Shown here in pieces: positions 21,842-30,351 of a stretch of 64,000 bases of DNA. How positions within the stretch are numbered: position 1 is the first letter of the stretch; every line of letters begins with the position of its first letter. The stretch spans positions 2,338,932 through 2,402,931 of the forward strand of contig NZ_OOHN01000008.1 in the NCBI RefSeq assembly GCF_900323545.1, given 5' to 3'. The translations under genes and the position numbers were made by a program. Under the pieces are notes generated by a model, which was given only the letters and a program-made list of their open reading frames with translations, did no database searches and was not told the DNA's origin. Source of the stretch: Actinomyces sp. Marseille-P3109 (lineage in GTDB: Bacteria; Actinomycetota; Actinomycetes; Actinomycetales; Actinomycetaceae).

Positions 21842-22450
21842 GTGAGTAGTCCCGTAGATCCGCGCACCGAGTACCGGCGACACATGCAGCACCGCCAGGC
21901 GACCGTCATCGGATCGGTCCTGGCTGTCATGGTCGTCGCGGTCACCGTGAGCCTCCTGGTGTCGCTGGGCATCCTGCCCGCCTACAACCCGGGCTTCTCG
22001 CAGCCCAAGAGCACCGCGACCTACGTGCCGCAGCCCTGCCCGCCCGACGGCGCGAAGACCGTGGACGTGACCTCGCTGACGATCAACGTCTACAACGGCT
22101 CCGAGTCGGTGGGCCTGGCGACCACGGTGCAGCAGGAACTGGAGGAGGCGGGCCTGACCGTCGCCTCCGCGAGCGACTGGCCGGGGGGCATCTACAAAGG
22201 CGAGGTCCAGATCCTGTCCTCCAAGGGCAGTCTGACCAATGCCTACTCCCTGGCTCAGATCTTCCCCAACTCGGCGGTGCAGATCGATGAGAGCCTGGCC
22301 GAAGACGACCCCACGGTCTCGGTGGTGCTGGGCAAGGAGTACCTGCAGAACGCGCTGAACGCCGACGAGATCAAGCTGCTCGGCGCCGACAAGCCCATCG
22401 CCGCCCCCAGCGACTGCGTCCCGGCTGACAAGGCCGCGAAGAAGAGCTGA
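21842..22450 (+). CDS. LytR_C-domain membrane protein
   Basis: 202 residues from a GTG start. A short cytoplasmic N-terminus leads into one membrane helix (VIGSVLAVMVVAVTVSLLVSLGIL). An extracytoplasmic domain follows with the LytR C-terminal pattern LTINVYNGSESVGLATTVQQ, then EVQILSSKGSLTNAYSLAQIFP. In Actinobacteria such proteins associate with cell-envelope glycopolymer assembly, although this one lacks the LytR-CpsA-Psr catalytic domain. It follows the conserved gene at 21341, the usual pairing. Confidence 0.85.
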   Translation: MSSPVDPRTEYRRHMQHRQATVIGSVLAVMVVAVTVSLLVSLGILPAYNPGFSQPKSTATYVPQPCPPDGAKTVDVTSLTINVYNGSESVGLATTVQQELEEAGLTVASASDWPGGIYKGEVQILSSKGSLTNAYSLAQIFPNSAVQIDESLAEDDPTVSVVLGKEYLQNALNADEIKLLGADKPIAAPSDCVPADKAAKKS

Positions 22451-22484
22451 GCCGGGACGCCGCCGTCGGACTGCGACCCGGCTC
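22449..22484. terminator. Hairpin between convergent genes
   Basis: GAGCCGGG (22449-22456) pairs with CCCGGCTC (22477-22484) across a 20-base loop that can itself pair partly. It starts at the LytR_C stop codon and ends next to the permease stop at 22485. Confidence 0.6.
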
Positions 22485-23957
22485 CTAGGCTCCGTCCTTG
22501 TCCTCGCCAGCACTGTCGCCCGCACTGCCGCCCCCACGGATCGACTGCATCGAGGCTTTCTCGGGGGAGGCGGCCGAGGGGGCGTGGGCGGCGCGGCTGG
22601 AGTAGGCCGGGCCCTCCAGCTCGGTGCCGGCGGGCGCTGAGGCCGGGGAGGCCTGCTCCAGGTTGGTGCCGCGCACCTTCGAGATCCAGCGCATGGCGTG
22701 GTAGACGCCGATCGCGGCCAGCGACCCCAGGGCGATGCCCTCGAAGGTCATGCCGTCCCAGGCCAGGGTGTAGTTGGCGATGGCCACCACCATGGAGATG
22801 GCCGCCGTATTGAGATTGACGGGGTCGGAGAAGTCCACCCGGTTCTGCACCCAGATGCGCACGCCCAGCATGCCGATCATGCCGTAGAGGACCGTGGCCG
22901 CACCGCCCAGGACGCCGGCCGGAATGGTGGCGATGATCTCGCCGAACTTCGGCAGCAGCGACAGGCTCAGGGCGGTGAGCGCCGCCACGACGTAGGCAGC
23001 GGTGGAGTAGACGCGGGTGGCGGCCATGACGCCGATGTTCTCCGCGTAGGTGGTGGTTCCCGAGCCGCCGCCGGTGCCGGCGAGCATGGTGGACAGCCCG
23101 TCGGCGAACAGGGCTCGTCCGGTGACGTCGTCGAGATTCTCCCCGGTCATCGCGGAGACGGACTTGACGTGACCGATGTTCTCGGCGACCAGGACGAGCA
23201 CCACGGGGACGAACAGGCCCAGGTAGCTCACGTCGAAGGCCGGGGGGTGGAAGTGGGGCAGGCCCAGGACGGGGGCATCGATGACTTTGTCGAACTGCAC
23301 CTCGCCGCGCACCACCGCGGTGGCGTAGCCGATGAGCACGCCGATGAGGATCGCCAGGCGCCCGACGATGCCCTTGAACAGGACGGTGATGACGAGGATC
23401 GACACGATGGTGACGACGGCCGTCACTGGGGCCTGCTTGACGTTGTTCCAGGCCGAGGGCGCCAGGTTGAATCCGATGAGGGAGACGATCGCGCCGGTGA
23501 CGATCGGGGGCATGAGCCGGTCGATCCAGCCGGCCCCGGCCAGGTGGACGACGACGCCCACGATCAGCAGGGACAGTCCCGCCGCGATGATCCCGCCCTG
23601 GGCCAGGGAGGCCTTGTGGGGATCGATGGGGCCGCCGCCGTTGGCCGTGTAGCCGGTCACGGCTCCGATGGGGGCGATGAGTGCGAAGGAGGAGCCCAGG
23701 TAACTGGGCAGGCGCCCGAAGGTGATCCCCAGGAACAGGAGCGTGCCCGCACCGGTAAAGAACAGCGTCGTCGCCGGGTCGAAACCCGTCAGGAGCGGCA
23801 CCAGGAAGGTGGCGCCGAACATGGCGACGACGTGCTGGATGCCGATGCCGATCGTGCGCGGCCAGGTGAGGCGCTCACCGGGGGCGACGACCTCGCCCGG
23901 AGCGATCGACCGGCCGTCGCCGTGGAGGCGCCAGCCACGAGAAGGAGAAGAGGACAC
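22485..23957 (-). CDS. uraA: Uracil/xanthine permease (NCS2 family)
   Basis: Proton-coupled nucleobase uptake. GTG at 23957 was chosen because AGGAG lies upstream and the product then begins shortly before GERLTWPRTIGIGIQHVVAMFGAT, the NCS2 N-terminal signature. About 14 helices follow. The family motifs AENIGHVKSVSAMTGENLD and GGSGTTTYAENIGVMAATRVYS match UraA/PyrP-type carriers, where the conserved Glu residues bind uracil. The hydrophilic C-terminal tail is about 75 residues. A uracil salvage enzyme (upp) is present elsewhere in the window. Substrate is inferred from the family. Confidence 0.93.
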   Translation of the reverse strand: MSSSPSRGWRLHGDGRSIAPGEVVAPGERLTWPRTIGIGIQHVVAMFGATFLVPLLTGFDPATTLFFTGAGTLLFLGITFGRLPSYLGSSFALIAPIGAVTGYTANGGGPIDPHKASLAQGGIIAAGLSLLIVGVVVHLAGAGWIDRLMPPIVTGAIVSLIGFNLAPSAWNNVKQAPVTAVVTIVSILVITVLFKGIVGRLAILIGVLIGYATAVVRGEVQFDKVIDAPVLGLPHFHPPAFDVSYLGLFVPVVLVLVAENIGHVKSVSAMTGENLDDVTGRALFADGLSTMLAGTGGGSGTTTYAENIGVMAATRVYSTAAYVVAALTALSLSLLPKFGEIIATIPAGVLGGAATVLYGMIGMLGVRIWVQNRVDFSDPVNLNTAAISMVVAIANYTLAWDGMTFEGIALGSLAAIGVYHAMRWISKVRGTNLEQASPASAPAGTELEGPAYSSRAAHAPSAASPEKASMQSIRGGGSAGDSAGEDKDGA

Positions 23958-24254
23958 GAGTGGTCTCCTGCCTGAGCGAAGAGGTGAATGACAGTGTCCC
24001 GTGGAAGGACCGGCGGGACGCTCGGCAGGACCCGGCAGAGCCTGCCGGGACTTCAGCATAGCCCCTGGCCGGGGACTGGGCCGTTCTGGGCCGGTCTGGG
24101 CCGGTCGGGCCAGTCAGGCCGCTCGTCGCGGGCCGCGGTCAGGCGCGGCCCGCCGCACCCAGCCGTGTCCAACTGCACCCAGGCGAGTCCAGTGCCCTGC
24201 CAGTTCCTCCGTGGGAACGATGCCGTCTCCAGCGACGGCGGGCATGATGGAGTC
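23958..24254. other. Divergent region with short GGGCCGGTC repeats
   Basis: About 300 bases upstream of both flanking genes. At 24080-24120 there are tandem degenerate copies of TCTGGGCCGG. A small hairpin CCCGGCAGAGCCTGCCGGG is centred near 24040. Either might act in the 5' leader of the permease mRNA. No recognised riboswitch was identified. Confidence 0.4.
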
Positions 24255-24638
24255 ATGATGACCGCCCGGCCCGCACCTCCAGGACAGAGCGCAGCGCCCT
24301 TCTCCCCGGGCTCGGAGCAGTACGTCGACGGGCTCCCACCGGGGTTCGTCTTCCCCGGCACCGAGAACCTCGACCCCGCGGAGATCTTCTCCGGTCCCGG
24401 CTACACGGCACCGCGCCCTCGCACGGACTCCGGGGCAACGGCCGCCATGGTCTGGGGCCTGTTCAGCCTCGTCCCCGTCGTCGGCATCGTCGCGATCATC
24501 CTGGGCATCAGTGCGCTGCGGCGGCTGCGCCGCAGCTACGACGCCGGGGAGGGCATGGCCTGGCTGGGACTCATCCTCGGATCCGCCTTCACCATCATCT
24601 GGCTCTTCATCCTCGTGCTCGTACTGTTCGCGAAGTAG
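24255..24638 (+). CDS. DUF4190-like small membrane protein
   Basis: 127 residues: a 60-residue Pro/Gly-rich cytoplasmic part and two membrane helices (AAMVWGLFSLVPVVGIVAIILGISAL and GLILGSAFTIIWLFILVLVLF). They are separated by a basic loop RRLRRSYDAGEGMAW, the hallmark order of the DUF4190 family common in Actinobacteria. Two consecutive ATG codons at 24255/24258. Function unknown. Confidence 0.75.
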   Translation: MMTARPAPPGQSAAPFSPGSEQYVDGLPPGFVFPGTENLDPAEIFSGPGYTAPRPRTDSGATAAMVWGLFSLVPVVGIVAIILGISALRRLRRSYDAGEGMAWLGLILGSAFTIIWLFILVLVLFAK

Positions 24639-24676
24639 GTGCCCCGCGCCTTCGACGGGTCCCCTACAGTGGTCCC

Positions 24677-25414
24677 GTGAAGCCTTTCATCATGGTGACG
24701 ACGCGCCCCGAGCACGAGGCGGCGCAGGCCGAGTACGAGTCCTTCCTTGCCCAGAGCGATCTGTCGCGCGGCGACCTGCAGCACATCGCTCTGGAGGAGG
24801 TCGACTTCCTCGAGTCCTTTACCGCAGCCGATGTCTCCGGGGTGCTCATCGGTGCCAGCCCTTACAACGCGGACACGCCGGCCGCGGAGAAGACCCGCAG
24901 CCAGCAGTACGTAGAGGACCAGATCCGCGAGCTGCTGGCGGTAGTCCTCAAGGAGGGGATCCCGCTCCTGGCGACCGGCGTCGCCCTCCAGGTCCTGGCC
25001 GCCTACCTGGGCACCGGGACGCACGAGGAGTTCGGCGAGGAGCTGGGCGCCGTCGACCTGTTCCTGACGGCGGACGGCCGTGAGGACCCGGTCCTGGCGG
25101 GGCTTCCCCAGGCCATCACCGTGTTCGCCGGGCACTACGAGGGCGTGGGAGAAGTGCCCGCGCACGCGACGCTGCTGGCGAGCTCTCCCAACTGCCCCGT
25201 TCAGATGCTGCGCGTGGGCAGGAACATCTACGCCTGCCAGTTCAACCCCGAGCTCGACGCCGCCCGGTTCGAGCAGCGCGTGAGCATCTACGATGAGGCC
25301 GGCTACGGCGACCCGGACATGAGCGAGGACATCCTCACCCAGGCCCGGTCCTCCGAGGCGCACGATGCCGGGCAGATCATCCGTAACTTCGTCTCGCACT
25401 TCGCACGCAACTGA
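24677..25414 (+). CDS. Class-I glutamine amidotransferase-like protein lacking Cys and His
   Basis: 245 residues in the GMP-synthase-like GATase1 fold, paralogous to the gene at 29550-30284 (shared MKPF start, G(A/G)SP(Y/F)NA, QFxPELD). In the paralogue the nucleophile elbow is GACYG with Cys100 and the dyad is QFHPE with His189. Here the elbow reads LATGV with Thr100, and the His is Asn190 (QFNPE). Glutamine hydrolysis by the usual triad is therefore impossible. The gene is otherwise intact, with no frameshift, suggesting a non-catalytic or changed role. No operon partner is obvious. Confidence 0.85.
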   Translation: MKPFIMVTTRPEHEAAQAEYESFLAQSDLSRGDLQHIALEEVDFLESFTAADVSGVLIGASPYNADTPAAEKTRSQQYVEDQIRELLAVVLKEGIPLLATGVALQVLAAYLGTGTHEEFGEELGAVDLFLTADGREDPVLAGLPQAITVFAGHYEGVGEVPAHATLLASSPNCPVQMLRVGRNIYACQFNPELDAARFEQRVSIYDEAGYGDPDMSEDILTQARSSEAHDAGQIIRNFVSHFARN

Positions 25415-25506
25415 CACACCCGGCGCGCAGGCCGCCTGACGCCCTGGAAACCGGGCAGGAGACGAGGCTCGCAACCTCTCTCAGCAACAACGACCAGGAC
25501 TACGCC

Positions 25507-26946
25507 ATGACATACCCGCCACCCCATCCAGGGGCGCCTCAGGGCCAGGGCAGCGCAGGCTCGCCGTACGCTCCCTATGCGATGTACGGCCAGCAGCCCG
25601 CGAACGCCCCGTACGCCCCGTACGCCGGGACTCCGCACGGGCAGGCGCCGACGCCGGCCGGCCAGGCCGCCTATCTGCCCCCCGAGCAGCTCGCGATCCC
25701 GACCCAGTCGGTGTATCGCGCTCCGGGAGAGGCCGCCTTCCCGGGGCAGGTCTACCCACCGGCACAGGTTCCGGCGCCGCAGTACCTCACCGGCCCCGCC
25801 GGAGCACCGCGGTACCGGCCATACCAGCAGCACCAGCCGTATGCGGACTCCAGGTCCCCGTACCTGAGCGGAGCGGCCACAGCGCCCGGTTACTCCCCCG
25901 GAGGCCGGCTCCCACAACTGAGTCACCCGGGCGCAGGAGCGCCTGCACCCCAGGCCATCGGCGCAGGACACCATGTGCCATGGCGCGGCGAAAAGGCCGC
26001 AGTACTGATCATGATGATCGTTGCCTGCACTCTCCAGGCCATCGTTTTCATCGCCATGATCCTCAACCTCACAAAAAACAATGACTGGTTGAGCTTCCTG
26101 CTCGTCGGTGTCATGCTCATCTGCCTTACACCGGTGATCTGGTCATTTTACTTCGGATTACGCCACCTGTTCCGCAACCAACCGGTCTCCGAGATGGTAG
26201 GGCTTTCACTGTGGTTCGGCTATGGAGTACTCGGGCAACTGAGCGGCACATCCGACAACAATCCACACGCTGACCTCTTGGCCGTCGTCGTCGTCCTGTC
26301 CTTCATCGTCACCACGACGGGTGCCGTCTTAACCGCACGACTCAATCAGCGACTACGGACCCCACAGCCATGGACCATCACTGTCGCCCTGGGGGCCTGT
26401 CAGTTCGTGCTGCTCAACAATGCTCTCCGCCTGGCGGAACTCGGTGTCTTCGCCTACACGGCGACATCGAGAGGCAAGAACATCAGTCAGTACACGGCCA
26501 GCACATGGCTCGTATGGTCAGGCTCAGGAGGGGTCGGACTTCCTCTGTTACCGGGACTGGTCATTTTGGTCGCGATCACTTCTCTGGCCGCCGCCGGAGT
26601 CTTCCTGGGAACGCGGTCTCCCCACAGCAGAGCCTTCCGAATCACATCCGTGACCGCCGTCTCTCTGCTGACCCTCTGCAACCTCGTCATCGTCCTGACC
26701 TACGGATTGCCCACCAGCGGCGAGCACGCGCACAAACCCTCCGACATGGGAGTGGAAGTGCTGACCATCACGATCATTGGAGCCGTCCTAATCGGATCGA
26801 CCTTGCTCGCAGGGCGTCGCCCTATCGCGTCATCCACCAACGGCAACCCGTATGGCCCTCACACCGGAGGTACGTCTGCACCGGGCGCGCACAGCCGCTT
26901 CCGTCAGTACGGCCGGCCCCAGTCGCCCCTGGGAGGCGGATACTGA
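25507..26946 (+). CDS. Polytopic membrane protein with Pro-rich head (tandem paralogue A)
   Basis: 479 residues. Residues 1-155 are Pro/Gln/Tyr/Ala-rich and hydrophilic, then PWRGEKAAVLIMMIVACTLQ begins a block of about eight membrane helices reaching near residue 440, with a short polar tail. The next gene has the same layout and the similar PWRRERVIALIAMLLACGTQ at the boundary, so the two form a tandem pair. No known transporter motif is recognised. The helical part uses more A/T-ending codons than the neighbouring genes. Function unknown. Confidence 0.7.
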   Translation: MTYPPPHPGAPQGQGSAGSPYAPYAMYGQQPANAPYAPYAGTPHGQAPTPAGQAAYLPPEQLAIPTQSVYRAPGEAAFPGQVYPPAQVPAPQYLTGPAGAPRYRPYQQHQPYADSRSPYLSGAATAPGYSPGGRLPQLSHPGAGAPAPQAIGAGHHVPWRGEKAAVLIMMIVACTLQAIVFIAMILNLTKNNDWLSFLLVGVMLICLTPVIWSFYFGLRHLFRNQPVSEMVGLSLWFGYGVLGQLSGTSDNNPHADLLAVVVVLSFIVTTTGAVLTARLNQRLRTPQPWTITVALGACQFVLLNNALRLAELGVFAYTATSRGKNISQYTASTWLVWSGSGGVGLPLLPGLVILVAITSLAAAGVFLGTRSPHSRAFRITSVTAVSLLTLCNLVIVLTYGLPTSGEHAHKPSDMGVEVLTITIIGAVLIGSTLLAGRRPIASSTNGNPYGPHTGGTSAPGAHSRFRQYGRPQSPLGGGY

Positions 26947-27027
26947 GATCGCTCAGGAGGCGTGAGGCCGGCACTCAGGTTCATCTCGCTCATCGACACC
27001 GACCATCAGGTCGACCACAATGCAGCT

Positions 27028-28434
27028 ATGTCGCAGCCGTTCCCGCCACCTCAGGCCAGCCACACCCCTCCGGTATCGGGCGGACCCCAGGGAAGACCTG
27101 AGCAGTTGCACGGTCTACCTCCCGGTCCCCCATCGCCGTCGGTCTCCCCGTACGCCGCCTTCGCGCACGGGTCGTCACCCCAAGCCGCCCCACCGGCCGA
27201 CTACCCCTACCTGCAGTACCGCGGGCAGACCGCCGTTCCGACCCAGCCAGTGGCTCAGCACCTCTCCAGCGCCGGGCAGCCCGCCAGCGGGCTCGTCGTC
27301 GGTGAGACAAGCCCAAGGCCTTATCAGACCGGTCCCACAGCAACCTTTCCCAGATCCGTTCGCGCGCCTTCACCTGCCGCTGTCACCGCTACCCCGCAGC
27401 CGTTCGCGCAGCCACGACTCGCCGGTTCCCCGGCGCCCAGTGCCACCCGCATGGCCGTTCCCTCCGCATCTGCGCCTTGGAGGCGAGAGCGAGTCATCGC
27501 GCTGATCGCGATGCTACTCGCTTGCGGGACCCAACTCGTATGGACCCTGATCGACGCCTTCAAGCATCCGTCCTTCCATACCGATGCGGGATTCACGATG
27601 CAGTTCTTCGTTGAATTGGCCTTCTACATCTTCCACACTCCGGGAGCCTGGTGGTTCATTCTTATTCTCTTGCCACTGAGATCCATATGCAGGAATCGCC
27701 CCACGGCAGTACCGGCGGCAGCAGCATTACAGCTGTTCCTGATAGACGTCCTGATATTCAACAACAGCCCCATCAGCAATCCTCTTCCCATCCTCTGCCT
27801 TCTGGTGATGGCGAGCGCAGCCATCGCCACGGCATTCATGAATCAACGCACCCCGTCACCATGGCCGTGGCCGGTTACCCTGGGACTGTCAGTCAATCTG
27901 TTCATACTCGTGAGCATGCTTCATCGTCTTGTGAAGTCCATCTTGTACGCTTCTAACGTCTATCACGTACGAAGCGCCACAATCGGACTGTGGATGGTCC
28001 CGTCCCCCTCGAACGAGCACCCCGGAACTCCATACACCCCCGGGATCCTCCTGACGATCATCACCGCCATCATTGCCGCAGTCACCCTGTATTTCGGGTA
28101 CCGCCCATCGCGACGGCCCGTATTCGCGAAGCTCTGCGGAATCGCCCCGATGATCATCACCCTGCACAATATCTACATCCTCTCCGCCTTCGGCCTCTCC
28201 GGCGCTTCCGTCATCTCCGCGCTCGGCTTCACCGTCATTGGTCAGGGGAGCCACCCTCACGCGGCTTTTCGCGCATGGGTGGCGTCGATCCTTCTGGGTC
28301 TCATCGCCGTCGGGGTGACGGTACTGCTGAACCGCCGCTCGTCAGCCAGGAGACCCACCCAGATGGGCCAGGGCATGCGGGCAGTGGTGGCCGCACAACC
28401 TCAGTACCAGGGTTACCACCCCTACGCGAGGTAA
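27028..28434 (+). CDS. Polytopic membrane protein with Pro-rich head (tandem paralogue B)
   Basis: 469 residues from ATG 27028 (MSQPFPPPQASHTPPV); an upstream in-frame ATG would add 22 residues of poor quality. Pro/Ala/Ser-rich residues 1-150 precede about eight helices starting at RERVIALIAMLLACGTQLVW. It shares architecture with the gene at 25507, 81 bases upstream on the same strand, and is probably co-transcribed. Not recognised beyond being a membrane protein. Confidence 0.7.
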   Translation: MSQPFPPPQASHTPPVSGGPQGRPEQLHGLPPGPPSPSVSPYAAFAHGSSPQAAPPADYPYLQYRGQTAVPTQPVAQHLSSAGQPASGLVVGETSPRPYQTGPTATFPRSVRAPSPAAVTATPQPFAQPRLAGSPAPSATRMAVPSASAPWRRERVIALIAMLLACGTQLVWTLIDAFKHPSFHTDAGFTMQFFVELAFYIFHTPGAWWFILILLPLRSICRNRPTAVPAAAALQLFLIDVLIFNNSPISNPLPILCLLVMASAAIATAFMNQRTPSPWPWPVTLGLSVNLFILVSMLHRLVKSILYASNVYHVRSATIGLWMVPSPSNEHPGTPYTPGILLTIITAIIAAVTLYFGYRPSRRPVFAKLCGIAPMIITLHNIYILSAFGLSGASVISALGFTVIGQGSHPHAAFRAWVASILLGLIAVGVTVLLNRRSSARRPTQMGQGMRAVVAAQPQYQGYHPYAR

Positions 28435-28716
28435 CGGCGTCTCCACTCACATCAACCGCCAGTGAGCGGAGTCCTCGTTTGGCCCCGCCCACTCCTCACC
28501 CGGCTCCGAGCTCTTAGTGACGGCACACCCCAGCGGCGCGCCGCTACTCACCCGACCTTCCCACCACACCGCGTCACCAAGGAGTCTCCTCCGCGCACTC
28601 GCAAGATCGTGTCCGCCTCCCTGCTCGTCGCCGTCTGCAAGAAGAGCTTCGGCCAGCGCCCATTCAGTGAGCACGGGCCGGAATCGGTCTGACGTCTGTC
28701 ACCACGAAGGCTGCGA
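28435..28716. other. Convergent intergenic region, no gene seen
   Basis: About 280 bases between the end of the tandem membrane paralogues and the end of the opposing NAD(P)-binding gene. Small open frames here have no Shine-Dalgarno and no recognisable content. No clear terminator hairpin was found. Confidence 0.4.
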
Positions 28717-29403
28717 TCAGGACAGGTCGGCGTACTCCTGAGGCGCATCGGTGACGGCCTGGGCGATGGGGGTGTCGCCGTCGTAGAAGGGGATGACCTT
28801 GCCGATGCTGGCCGGCTCGGCGAGCACGGCGGCGATGACACGAGCCACGTTGCCACGAGACGTCGGTGCCTTCGAGGACGGGGTGCCCTTGAGTACGCGG
28901 GCCACGGTGATGGCTCCGGTGGGCTCCTCCAGGGTCAGCAGGCCCGGTCCCAGGATCGTCCAGTCCAGGTCGGTGGTCTGCAGGTGGCGGTCGGCCGCGA
29001 TCTTGGCGATGGCGTAGGCGCGCAGCGGGTGGTCCACGGACACCTCCCCATAGGCGGTGAGGAAGGAGACCATGACGTAGCGCTTGACCCCTGCTGCCGC
29101 CGCGGCCTCCATGGAGCGGATGGCGGCGGCGCGGTCGACGGCGTCGGTACGCTCCGGGCCGCCCTTACCGCCGGCCCCGGCGGACCAGACGATCGCGTCG
29201 GCGCCGGCGAAGGCTTGGGCGAGCTCGGCGACGTCGGCCTCCTCGACGGACAGGACCAGTGGGATAGCGCCAGCGGCGGCGACGTCGTCTGCCTGATCGG
29301 GGTTGCGGATGAGGGAGACGACCTCGTGACCGGCCTCCACGAGCAGCGGGGCGGCCAGCAACGCGACCTTGCCGTGGCCTCCGATCATAACGATGCGGGA
29401 CAT
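28717..29403 (-). CDS. NAD(P)-binding atypical SDR-family protein
   Basis: 228 residues from ATG 29403. The N-terminal Rossmann motif is MSRIVMIGGHGKVALLAAPLL (GxxGxxA-type dinucleotide binding). The segment DAIVWSAGAGGKGGPERTDAVDRAAAI and VKRYVMVSFLTAYG follow, typical of the NAD(P)H-binding (YwnB/BVR-like) atypical SDR group, without the classical YxxxK pair. Such proteins act as reductases or redox sensors. Single gene, flanked by oppositely oriented and spaced neighbours. Confidence 0.85.
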   Translation of the reverse strand: MSRIVMIGGHGKVALLAAPLLVEAGHEVVSLIRNPDQADDVAAAGAIPLVLSVEEADVAELAQAFAGADAIVWSAGAGGKGGPERTDAVDRAAAIRSMEAAAAAGVKRYVMVSFLTAYGEVSVDHPLRAYAIAKIAADRHLQTTDLDWTILGPGLLTLEEPTGAITVARVLKGTPSSKAPTSRGNVARVIAAVLAEPASIGKVIPFYDGDTPIAQAVTDAPQEYADLS

Positions 29404-29549
29404 GTGCGACGCCCTTTCTGAAGAGTTCTTGAACCTTCGGGGCCGATCAAACGGTTCGGCCCGGGTGTGCCCCAGCATTCACCCCGCCCGCGCCGTACGC
29501 GCCTCCTCCCGCGCTGGGCGAACTGGGAAATACGCCGACGGCGCGCTCG

Positions 29550-30284
29550 TCAGTCGCGGGCGTGGACGGACACGAAGTTGGCCAGGAGCTTCCAGGATTC
29601 GGAGACGTCGTCGAGGCGCACGCGCGCCTGGAGCTCGGCGAGCTCGCCGTCGGCGAAGTAGCCGTGGCCGGAGTAGAAGCCGAGCCGGTGAGCGAGGTAG
29701 TCGCCGTCGAGCTCGGGGTGGAACTGGGTGGCGTAGAGGTTGCTCTTAATGCGGAAGATCTGAACGGGGCAGGCCCGGCCGGTTCCCAGGACGACGGCGT
29801 GGGGCGGCAGCTCCGTGACGGCCTCCTTGTGGGCGACGAAGGCCTGGAAGACCTCCGGGACGCCCGCACAGATCGGGTCGGCCAGCCCGGCCTCGGTGAG
29901 GCTGACGTCGGGAGCGGTGACGGCCTCGCCGTAGGTCGCGTCGACGACGGCGCCCTGGTGGCAGGCGAGCGTGCCGACGCCGTAGCAGGCGCCGAAGAAG
30001 GGGAAGTCGGCCTCGACGACCCGATCGAGCAGGCCGGAGAGCTCAGTCTCGACCCGCTTCTGGATGGCGGACTTCTTCTCCGGCGGGGTGGAGGCGTTGA
30101 AGGGAGAGCCGCCCACGAGGATGCCGGACCAGTCGTCCAGGTCGACCTGCGGCAGGGGCTGGGACTCCAGTCGCAGTCGGACGAGCGTGGACTCGTCCAG
30201 GCCGGTGCGCTTGAGGAAGGCCTCGTACTCGGCGTCAGCGGGCTCGTCGTCGCTGCGGGTGGCCAGGAAGAGGAAGGGTTTCAC
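29550..30284 (-). CDS. Class-I glutamine amidotransferase (GMP-synthase-like domain)
   Basis: 244 residues with a complete catalytic triad: Cys100 in FFGACYGVG, His189 and Glu191 in QFHPELD. The start MKPFLFLATRSDDEPADAEYEAF matches its paralogue at 24677. Stand-alone proteins of this type hydrolyse glutamine or gamma-glutamyl compounds; the acceptor is unknown. It is the functional-looking member of the pair, 4 kb from the degenerate one and on the opposite strand. Confidence 0.88.
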   Translation of the reverse strand: MKPFLFLATRSDDEPADAEYEAFLKRTGLDESTLVRLRLESQPLPQVDLDDWSGILVGGSPFNASTPPEKKSAIQKRVETELSGLLDRVVEADFPFFGACYGVGTLACHQGAVVDATYGEAVTAPDVSLTEAGLADPICAGVPEVFQAFVAHKEAVTELPPHAVVLGTGRACPVQIFRIKSNLYATQFHPELDGDYLAHRLGFYSGHGYFADGELAELQARVRLDDVSESWKLLANFVSVHARD

Positions 30285-30351
30285 GGGATGACCTTAGCGG
30301 GGGCTGACAGGCGGGGCAGCATTGTTTCTCACGCCGTTCTCAGAATCACGT

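Noticed and set aside
23958..24254. Pyrimidine riboswitch or PyrR site upstream of the permease
   Set aside because: Small hairpins and GC repeats are present but no conserved attenuator sequence could be matched.
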